Shown one piece after another: positions 6,311-12,820 of a DNA stretch of 12,820 nt. This DNA is from an uncultured Collinsella sp. (GTDB lineage Bacteria > Actinomycetota > Coriobacteriia > Coriobacteriales > Coriobacteriaceae), in contig CALBBA010000281.1 of assembly GCA_937926755.1 (NCBI GenBank), forward strand, positions 1-12,820, given 5' to 3'. The stretch's first letter is position 1, and the number at the start of each line of letters is the position of its first letter. The position numbers and the translations under genes are program-made. Under the pieces are notes generated by a model. That model ran no database searches and was not told where the DNA came from. It worked only from the letters and a program-made list of their open reading frames with translations.

Positions 6311-7489
6311 ATGAACGTTCTGGTCGTCAACGCAGGATCTTCGACCCTTAAGTATCAGGTCATCGATACCAAGTCCCACAAGGTGTCCGCAAAGGGCTCC
6401 TGCGAGCGCGTCTGCTTTACCGGCGGTACCTTCACCCACGCTGCCAACGGTTCCAAGAAGGTGACCGAGAACATCGAGTTCCCCGACCACAAGGTCGCCA
6501 TCGAGGTCGTTCTGAAGGACCTCGAGGCCAACGGCGTCAAGATCGAGGGCATTGGTCACCGTATCGTTCAGGGTGGCTGGTACTTTGATGATTCCTCCCT
6601 CGTCGACGAGGACGTCCTCGCCAAGATCCGCGAGGTCGCCCCGCTGGCGCCGCTGCACAACAACCCCGAGGCCAACGTTATCGAGTACTGCCTGGAGCAG
6701 TATCCCGATCTGCCCAACGTTACGGTCTACGACACCGCTTTCCACTTCAACATGCCCGAGGTCGCCAAGACCTACGCCCTTCCCAAGGATGTTTGCGACA
6801 AGCTGCACATCCGTAAGTACGGCGCCCACGGCACCAGCTACCGCTACATCTCCAAGAAGGTCGCCGAGATGACCAACGGCGAGGCCCGCAAGGTCGTCGT
6901 GTGCCATATCGGCTCCGGCGCTTCCCTGTGCGCCATCGAGGATGGCAAGTGCATGGACACCACCATGGGTCTCACCCCGCTCGACGGCGTCATGATGGGC
7001 ACCCGCTGTGGCTCCATCGACCCGGCTACCGTGTGCTACCTGCAGCGCGAGGGCGGCTACACCTTCGATGAGGTCGATGAGATGATGAACAAGAAGTCCG
7101 GCCTTTTGGCCGTGACCGGCGGCAAGACCAACGACTGCCGTAACGTCGAGGAGCTCGCCGCTGCTGGTGACCCCGAGGCTCAGCTCGCCTTCGATATGTT
7201 CGTCTACAAGATTGCCGCCAAGGCTGCCGAGATGGCTACTTCTATGTGCGGTATGGACACGCTCGTCTTCACCGCCGGCATCGGCGAGCACGCTCCGGCT
7301 GTCCGCGCTGGCGTGGCCGACCGTCTGGCCTTTATGGGCGTCAAGATGGACCATGCCCGTAACGCCCTGCGTGGCGATGGCGCTTGGTGCCTGTCTGCCA
7401 AGGATTCCAAGGTCAAGATTTTCGTCATCCCCACGGACGAGGAGTTCATGATCGCTTCCGACGTCGAGCGCATCGTCAACGGCAAGTAA
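6311..7489 (+). CDS. ackA: Acetate kinase, first of two tandem paralogues
   Basis: The 392-residue acetate kinase interconverts acetyl phosphate + ADP and acetate + ATP, the substrate-level ATP step of mixed-acid fermentation. The first signature VVNAGSSTLKY holds N7, S10 and K14. R84 (GHRIVQGG), H116 (APLHN), D141 (VYDTAFH), H173 (YGAHGTS), R232 (MGTRCGSIDPA) and the C-terminal IPTDEEFMIA are conserved. The usual HLGNG block is HIGSG (199-203), so the Asn corresponding to M. thermophila Asn211 is Ser202; HGTSH is also HGTSY. The downstream paralogue keeps both usual residues. Codon use is strongly biased toward C/G-ending codons, suggesting high expression. AGGGAG precedes the ATG. Function as an acyl kinase is very likely; acetate as the sole substrate is less certain. 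Confidence 0.93.
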   Translation: MNVLVVNAGSSTLKYQVIDTKSHKVSAKGSCERVCFTGGTFTHAANGSKKVTENIEFPDHKVAIEVVLKDLEANGVKIEGIGHRIVQGGWYFDDSSLVDEDVLAKIREVAPLAPLHNNPEANVIEYCLEQYPDLPNVTVYDTAFHFNMPEVAKTYALPKDVCDKLHIRKYGAHGTSYRYISKKVAEMTNGEARKVVVCHIGSGASLCAIEDGKCMDTTMGLTPLDGVMMGTRCGSIDPATVCYLQREGGYTFDEVDEMMNKKSGLLAVTGGKTNDCRNVEELAAAGDPEAQLAFDMFVYKIAAKAAEMATSMCGMDTLVFTAGIGEHAPAVRAGVADRLAFMGVKMDHARNALRGDGAWCLSAKDSKVKIFVIPTDEEFMIASDVERIVNGK

Positions 7490-7500
7490 TTGCAAGAGGG

Positions 7501-7539
7501 GAGGGGCTGGACGACCAAGTGCCGTTCAGCCCCTCTTTT
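7501..7539 (+). terminator. Terminator between the two acetate kinase genes
   Basis: GAGGGGCTG (7501-7509) pairs perfectly with CAGCCCCTC (7527-7535). Four more inner pairs, one of them G-U, extend the stem, and TTTT follows directly. It lies 11 bp after the stop of the first gene, so the second acetate kinase gene needs its own promoter. Confidence 0.87.
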
Positions 7540-7561
7540 GCGCTCGTTGGGCGATATGCCT

Positions 7562-7603
7562 GATAGCTATTTATTAAGATGTGATAACTTCTTATTAAAA
7601 TGC
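7562..7603 (+). promoter_or_regulatory. 21-bp imperfect tandem repeat in the promoter region of the second acetate kinase gene
   Basis: Units 7562-7582 and 7583-7603 abut exactly and match at 16 of 21 positions. Both contain GATA at the start and TTATTAA-x-ATG toward the end. Each unit carries a -10-like hexamer (TAAGAT at 7575-7580, TAAAAT at 7596-7601). The 21-bp period equals two helical turns, which places repeated sites on the same DNA face. The region is AT-rich and lies between the preceding terminator and the ATG at 7654, so it most likely holds the promoter and a regulator site. No clear -35 is seen. Confidence 0.6.
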
Positions 7604-7653
7604 GGTCGCCTTAAGAGGTCTGCGTCGACCGTATTGCACTGCAAAGGAGTCTC

Positions 7654-8832
7654 ATGAACGTACTTGTTGTCAACGCCGGCAGCTCAAGCCTTAAATATCA
7701 GCTTCTGGATACCGATACCCGCGAGGTTTTCGCCAAGGGCAACTGCGAGCGTATCGGCTCGGACATGGGTATCTTTGGTCATTCCGAGAACGGTGGCGCC
7801 AAGCAGACCGAGGAGGTTCCCTTCCCCGATCATCGCTCTGCTATCGCTTGCGTGCTCGAGGAGCTCGAGAAGACCGACTTTACGATCGATGGCATTGGGC
7901 ATCGTATCGTTCAGGGCGGCTGGCACTTCGATGATTCCGCAGTTGTCGACGACGAGGTTATGGCCAAGATTCTTGAGGTGGCACCGCTTGCTCCGCTGCA
8001 CAACTACGGCGAGGCCGCAGCGATTGAGTATTGCCGTGAGAAGTATCCGGAGCTGCCCAACGTGGCGGTCTTCGACACCTCGTTCCACATGACCATGCCC
8101 GAGGTTGCCTACACTTACGCCCTGCCCAAGGACGTGTGCGACAAGTATCATGTGCGCAAATATGGCGCCCACGGAACGAGTCATCGTTACGAGTGGATGA
8201 TGGCCAAGGAGATCCTGGGCTCGCGCTGCCACCGTCTGCTTTCGTGCCATTTGGGCAACGGTGCTTCGCTCGCTGCTATCGAGGACGGCGTGTGCCGCGA
8301 CACCACGATGGGCCTCACGCCGCTCGACGGCCTGATGATGGGCACTCGCTGTGGTTCCATTGACCCGGCCACCGTGTGCTACCTCCAGCGCGAGGGAGGC
8401 TACAGCTATCAGGAAGTTGATGACATGATGAACAAGCAGTCTGGTCTGCTTGCCATCTCGGGCATCTCCAACGACGCCCGCGACATCCGTACACGCGCCT
8501 CCGAGGGCGACGAGCGCTGCCTGCTCGCCTTCGATATGTTCGCCTACAAGGCCATGCAGCAGGCCGGCTCCATGATCGCTTCCATGGCGGGCGTGGACAC
8601 CATCACCTTTACCGCCGGCATCGGCGAGAACGACTGGTCGATCCGCAAGGCCTTCTGCGACTGCTTTGAGTGGCTGGGCGTACGCATCGACAACAACAAG
8701 AACCGCGAGGCCGTGGGCAACGGCCCGCAGGTCATCAGCGCCGCCGGTTCCGCCGTCACGGTCATGGTCATCCCCACCGACGAGGAATACATGATCGCCC
8801 ACGACGTCGAGCGTCTGACCAAGAACAACTAA
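7654..8832 (+). CDS. ackA: Acetate kinase, second tandem paralogue
   Basis: This is a 392-residue acetate kinase of exactly the same length as its upstream neighbour and roughly 60 % identical by eye. All expected active-site blocks are present: VVNAGSSSLKY, GHRIVQGG, APLHN, VFDTSFH, YGAHGTSHRY, CHLGNGAS, MGTRCGSIDPA and IPTDEEYMIA. It therefore has the canonical HLGNG Asn and HGTSH His that the first copy lacks. Both copies share GHRIVQGGW where E. coli has GHRIVHGGE, and TRCGSID instead of TRSGDID, so they share a recent common ancestor. AAAGGAG lies about 6 nt before the ATG. It has its own terminator-bounded unit and promoter region, so expression can differ from the first copy. Confidence 0.94.
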   Translation: MNVLVVNAGSSSLKYQLLDTDTREVFAKGNCERIGSDMGIFGHSENGGAKQTEEVPFPDHRSAIACVLEELEKTDFTIDGIGHRIVQGGWHFDDSAVVDDEVMAKILEVAPLAPLHNYGEAAAIEYCREKYPELPNVAVFDTSFHMTMPEVAYTYALPKDVCDKYHVRKYGAHGTSHRYEWMMAKEILGSRCHRLLSCHLGNGASLAAIEDGVCRDTTMGLTPLDGLMMGTRCGSIDPATVCYLQREGGYSYQEVDDMMNKQSGLLAISGISNDARDIRTRASEGDERCLLAFDMFAYKAMQQAGSMIASMAGVDTITFTAGIGENDWSIRKAFCDCFEWLGVRIDNNKNREAVGNGPQVISAAGSAVTVMVIPTDEEYMIAHDVERLTKNN

Positions 8833-8854
8833 CACGCGCATTTGCAAGTAAACG

Positions 8855-8890
8855 AAAGGCCTCCAGAGCAACAGCTCTGGAGGCCTTTTT
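8855..8890 (+). terminator. Strong terminator of the second acetate kinase gene
   Basis: A perfect 15-bp stem (8855-8869 with 8874-8888) closes an AACA loop and ends in TTTTT. It lies 22 bp after the stop codon. Confidence 0.96.
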
Positions 8891-8917
8891 GCTTGACAGG
8901 CGGACGGCGGGAACCCC

Positions 8918-9124
8918 CATCCCATTTCGAGCGCAAATACTGGGACACGCTTTCCGGTTGAGGCACGTTGCGGAAAGTGCGACCCACAATAAAGCAAAAT
9001 TCCGTCCCAAAGTTTCCCAAACAGGCCCCAAGCGGAAGCCACATCCCACAATCCGCCTTCAAACCGGGACACACTTTCCGGTGGGCCAGACATCAGACCG
9101 CAGCCAACATTTCGGTCCCAAAGT
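8918..9124. repeat. Degenerate tandem repeat with GGGACAC-x-CTTTCCGGT boxes
   Basis: Two units (8918-9013 and 9042-9124) share three boxes in the same order. CATCCCA lies 24 bp before GGGACAC in both units. GGGACAC-R-CTTTCCGGT is at 8942-8958 and 9066-9082, and TCSGTCCCAAAGT-like boxes are at 9001-9013 and 9112-9124. Between the boxes the units have diverged and differ in length by about 13 bp. Unit 1 also holds an inverted copy of the central box (CGGAAAGTGCGACCC, 8971-8985) that can pair with 8942-8956 at 12 of 15 positions. It may be a decayed mobile or intergenic repeat family; identity unknown. Confidence 0.6.
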
Positions 9125-9286
9125 GACCATATCTGCATCGTTTGACCCTCCAGCAACGGCACTCATCCATTCAGTTTTTCAGCGCCAGCTCGTAGCCAAG
9201 CCGCCGTCCACTCCAGATGCTCTGATTGCTACGTGGCGGCAGGGACCCCACAGGGGAAAACTCTGAAAACATTCCGCAGGACGGAG

Positions 9287-9323
9287 GAAGCCCCCGCCGC
9301 ACGTAGTGCGCAGCGGGGGCTTC
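9287..9323 (-). terminator. Large hairpin downstream of grcA (possible terminator)
   Basis: GAAGCCCCCGC (9287-9297) pairs with GCGGGGGCTTC (9313-9323). CGCAC/GTGCG forms the inner stem around a GTA loop, leaving a 2-nt bulge. On the minus strand it is followed by CTCCGTCC, so the U-tract is poor. It lies about 70 bp beyond the grcA stop and most likely ends the pflB-grcA transcript. Confidence 0.5.
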
Positions 9324-9394
9324 TCGCATGTCCGAGGACGTTTTGGAAAATAACCCAAAACCGGCCCCAGTAACCCTGCAGGAGTTAAGTCCCT

Positions 9395-9646
9395 TTAGAA
9401 CTTGTCGTGGAAGGTACGCGAAATGACCTCGTCCTGCTGCTCCTTGGTGAGCGTGTGGAAGTTCACGGCATAGCCGGAAACGCGGATGGTCAGCTGCGGG
9501 TACTTCTCGGGGTGAGCCTGAGCATCGAGCAGCGTCTCACGGTTGAAGACGTTGATGTTCAGGTGATGGCCACCCTTCTCGGCGTAAGCGTCGAGCATGT
9601 GGACCAGGTTATCGGCCTGAGTCTCGGAAACTTCAGAAACCTTCAT
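9395..9646 (-). CDS. grcA: Glycyl-radical subunit of split pyruvate formate-lyase (GrcA-like)
   Basis: The 83-residue protein corresponds to the C-terminal glycyl-radical domain of PFL. Residues 13-33 (DNLVHMLDAYAEKGGHHLNI) resemble the E. coli PFL segment before its radical loop. NRETLLDAQAHPEKYPQLTI follows, then RVSGYAV (55-61) with Gly58 as the radical residue (E. coli PFL Gly734), and LTKEQQDEVISRTF near the end. E. coli GrcA (YfiD) has 127 residues with an unrelated N-terminal half; this protein lacks that half and is closer to the PFL tail. The start is firm: AAGGAG at 9654-9659, 7 nt before the ATG. It follows pflB by 85 bp. Since the large subunit has no radical glycine, this protein is predicted to be needed for PFL activity, not just for repair. 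Confidence 0.93.
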   Translation of the reverse strand: MKVSEVSETQADNLVHMLDAYAEKGGHHLNINVFNRETLLDAQAHPEKYPQLTIRVSGYAVNFHTLTKEQQDEVISRTFHDKF

Positions 9647-9669
9647 AATGTGTCTCCTTCGATCGATAG

Positions 9670-9689
9670 GCGCCGGCCGAAACCGGCGC
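9670..9689 (-). promoter_or_regulatory. GC-rich hairpin in the grcA leader
   Basis: GCGCCGG (9670-9676) pairs with CCGGCGC (9683-9689) around six bases. It lies 23 bp upstream of the grcA start and just before its Shine-Dalgarno, with no U-tract. It may protect or set the 5' end of a processed grcA message. Confidence 0.5.
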
Positions 9690-9705
9690 GCTAATCAGTA
9701 ATCGT

Positions 9706-9730
9706 TATTGTTAGTATAGCACTAACAATA
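9706..9730 (-). promoter_or_regulatory. Palindromic operator over an extended -10 element upstream of grcA
   Basis: TATTGTTAGT (9706-9715) and ACTAACAATA (9721-9730) are perfect 10-bp arms around a 5-bp centre. On the minus strand the centre reads TGCTATACT, an extended -10 element (TG-n-TATACT, hexamer at 9713-9718). The layout suggests that grcA can be transcribed separately from pflB, with initiation near 9706 and repression or activation through the palindrome. No clear -35 is visible, which extended -10 promoters can tolerate. Alternatively it acts as an RNA hairpin just past the pflB stop. Confidence 0.5.
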
Positions 9731-9731
9731 G

Positions 9732-11783
<2,052 letters not shown>

Positions 11784-12179
11784 TGTGTAACCACGCTCCT
11801 AGTTACGTGTAATGCGGCGCTCTCTCACACCGCTGCTTATTGAATTCTTGAATTTTCGGTTTGCACTACCGGCTTCTTCCGTTCTTCATCACACGTTGGT
11901 GCAGGGAAAAACGTTTGTCCACCTTGGAACTGCAACCCAAAACCCAAGATTTCACCCGTTTGAGAAGGATAACATAGCTACCCCCTTCATCAGGGCTGTT
12001 ATATGTTTCTTTTTTTATACCATTAGGGCGTTTTTAACAAATCCGCAGGAAATGCGAGCGCGAACAACTACCGTTCACCGATTTGTATGTTATTTTTCCT
12101 TGCCTTTGTACGACGTTCGCTCTAGCTGTTATGCCAGCTTTAGCAGGGTAAAGTGTCACAGAGACCCTACAGAAACTGC
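11784..12179 (-). promoter_or_regulatory. AT-rich promoter and leader region of pflB
   Basis: No credible gene is seen. The best promoter on the minus strand is TTTGTT/TTGTTA (about 12035-12041), a 15-16-bp spacer and the extended -10 TGGTATAAA (hexamer 12014-12019). It predicts a start near 12007 and a leader of roughly 220 nt. A second -10-like TATGTT lies at 11971-11976 without a good -35. A GAAGG/CCTTC pairing (around 11966-11990) is possible in the leader, as is a tandem TTGAATT pair near 11840-11855. A plus-strand open frame here (11812-12231) shows no protein-like features. Confidence 0.55.
12014..12041 (-). promoter_or_regulatory. pflB: Probable pflB promoter
   Basis: On the minus strand: -35 TTTGTT or TTGTTA, spacer of 16 or 15 bp, extended -10 TG-G-TATAAA. 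It is the best sigma-70-type match in the gap between the permease gene and pflB. Confidence 0.55.
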
Positions 12180-12211
12180 AGGGCGGCCACAGGATCCCCC
12201 GTGGCCGCCCT
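12180..12211 (-). terminator. Hairpin terminating the KdgT-like permease gene
   Basis: AGGGCGGCCAC (12180-12190) pairs perfectly with GTGGCCGCCCT (12201-12211) around a 10-nt loop, 39 bp past the permease stop. The following minus-strand sequence GCAGTTTCTG has only a weak U-tract, so termination may be partial. Confidence 0.6.
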
Positions 12212-12250
12212 ATGGCGTGACTAGTTTTTAGCTTTGATTGCCGCTTGGCA

Positions 12251-12820
12251 TTAGGCGGCTGCGGAGGCCTTGTCGGTCGTTGCCTTGCTGTGACCCTGGC
12301 CCTCAAAATGCTTGTAGCACCAGCTGGTGACCAGCGGGGTCAAAATAGCCGTCACGATTGCGCAGGCAGCAACCTGTGCCGTAGCCGTCGCGAGCACGGC
12401 GCCGCCGTACATGGCCCCGTTGACGCTTGCCATGGCAGCAGGCGTGGCCACATTGGCTCCGGCGCAGCTCGAAATGGCCGCACCTGCGACACCCGTACCG
12501 CCCGTGAGCTTATCGACCGCGATGACGGGAATTGCAAAGATCACCGAGCAGATCACGCCGAGCAGAATACCGGGAAGACCGCCATTAATGAGCTGGCCAA
12601 AGGTCATGGTCGAGCCCATTGCAAAGAAGACGAGCACGATGATGGCGGAAAGTGCCGGTGCCATCATCTTCTTAAAGCTGGGGTACAGGTTGCCCAGGAT
12701 AATGCCGACGACGATCGGCAGGATGGCGCCCACGAGCGACCAGCCGATCGGAGCCTGACCGGCGGCGCCGAGCACGATCATCGTGACCGGAGGGCCGACA
12801 ACGAGCGTGGTGATGGCGAC
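12251..12820 (-). CDS. kdgT: 2-keto-3-deoxygluconate permease, C-terminal part (start lies outside the window)
   Basis: The last 189 residues of a KdgT-family (PF03812) proton-coupled carrier for 2-keto-3-deoxygluconate, an intermediate of pectin and uronate breakdown. Recognisable family blocks are ILPIVVGIILGNLYPSFKK, FFAMGSTMTFGQLINGGLPG ending in ILLGVI, and TGGTGVAGAAISSCAGANVA followed by TPAAMA. Several hydrophobic helices and a basic, then Ala-rich tail (KATTDKASAAA) end the protein. The frame stays open to the window edge, so the in-frame ATG at 12781 is internal. Neighbouring genes of hexuronate catabolism would be expected upstream, outside the window. It has no direct link to pflB except as a feeder of pyruvate-yielding sugars. 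Confidence 0.85.
   Translation of the reverse strand, partial: VAITTLVVGPPVTMIVLGAAGQAPIGWSLVGAILPIVVGIILGNLYPSFKKMMAPALSAIIVLVFFAMGSTMTFGQLINGGLPGILLGVICSVIFAIPVIAVDKLTGGTGVAGAAISSCAGANVATPAAMASVNGAMYGGAVLATATAQVAACAIVTAILTPLVTSWCYKHFEGQGHSKATTDKASAAA

Larger units (their letters stand above)
8891..9394. other. Non-coding region between the converging acetate kinase and PFL genes
   Basis: About 500 bp without a credible gene. Open frames that cross it have no ribosome binding site and run out of neighbouring genes in the wrong frame. It holds a degenerate tandem repeat at 8918-9124 and a large GC hairpin at 9287-9323. A small CCCC-ACA-GGGG hairpin is at 9246-9256. The stretch 9125-9286 shows no structure I can name. 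Confidence 0.6.

Noticed and set aside
6311..8832. Ala in the YGAHGTS block as a sign of altered substrate pocket in both acetate kinases
   Set aside because: The E. coli enzyme also has GAHGTS as far as I recall, so this residue is ordinary variation.
6296..9162. Long minus-strand open frames (399 and 492 codons) opposite the two acetate kinase genes
   Set aside because: They mirror the codon bias of clearly real acetate kinase genes, and one runs through a strong terminator. They show no recognisable domains.
8670..9266. 198-codon plus-strand open frame across the end of the second acetate kinase gene and the following gap
   Set aside because: It starts inside ackA in another frame and crosses the ackA terminator, and it has low-complexity basic composition and no ribosome binding site.
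9706..9730. Canonical Rex operator between pflB and grcA
   Set aside because: The half-sites TTGTTA and TAACAA are present but separated by 9 bp instead of 6, so the match is not close enough to name Rex.
9647..9731. Split PFL as a frameshift or nonsense artefact
   Set aside because: The 85-bp gap contains a stop, two hairpins, a possible promoter and a strong Shine-Dalgarno. The two products together already cover a full-length PFL, so no coding sequence is missing that one indel would restore.
11960..12000. Hammerhead-like CTGATGA core in the pflB leader
   Set aside because: CTGATGA occurs on the minus strand, but the required GAAA after a stem II is absent at the right place (CAAAC instead), and no stems I or III can be drawn.
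11812..12231. 139-codon plus-strand open frame in the gap upstream of pflB
   Set aside because: It has no Shine-Dalgarno and no domain-like pattern, and it runs through the probable pflB promoter and the permease terminator.

Overview
The window reads as a chromosomal segment of a strictly fermentative, moderately GC-rich anaerobe. Coding DNA is GC-rich with strong G/C third positions, while the promoter-bearing gaps are AT-rich. The style of the proteins and the gene content (pyruvate formate-lyase, two acetate kinases, a secreted C69 dipeptidase, a KdgT-type permease, no respiratory genes) suggest a Collinsella-like member of the Coriobacteriia. The genus assignment is recollection and inference, not a computed placement.

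Layout. (1) 1-571, minus: the N-terminal part of a secreted C69-family dipeptidase, with a GNRA-capped hairpin just upstream of its ribosome binding site. (2) 866-1886, minus: a diacylglycerol-kinase-like lipid kinase followed, with translational coupling, by a 30-residue single-span membrane microprotein, then a very strong terminator at 783-837. (3) 1985-6148, plus: housekeeping genes for ribonuclease D (rnd), a YugP-type membrane zinc metallopeptidase, both subunits of exonuclease VII (xseA, xseB) and a HIT-family nucleotide hydrolase. (4) 6311-8832, plus: two tandem acetate kinase paralogues of identical length (392 aa). They are separated by a terminator and each is preceded by its own direct repeats. 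(5) 8891-9394: about 500 bp without a credible gene, holding a degenerate tandem repeat with internal inverted copies and a large hairpin. (6) 9395-11783, minus: pyruvate formate-lyase split over two genes. The large gene (683 aa) carries the Cys-Cys active site but ends where the glycyl-radical domain should begin. The next gene (83 aa) supplies that domain with the RVSGYAV glycyl-radical motif. (7) 11784-12250: a 467-bp AT-rich gap with a likely pflB promoter and long leader. (8) 12251-12820, minus: the C-terminal part of a 2-keto-3-deoxygluconate permease.

How the parts work together. Regions 4 and 6 face each other and form the acetyl-CoA end of mixed-acid fermentation. PFL turns pyruvate into acetyl-CoA plus formate, and acetate kinase makes ATP from acetyl phosphate. 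Phosphotransacetylase and the PFL-activating enzyme are not in this window.

The most interesting observation is the two-gene PFL. The body has no glycyl radical residue of its own, so the small GrcA-like protein would be an obligate subunit rather than the repair spare part known from E. coli. The gap between the two genes holds a 25-bp perfect-arm palindrome centred on an extended -10 element, so the radical subunit may have its own regulated promoter.
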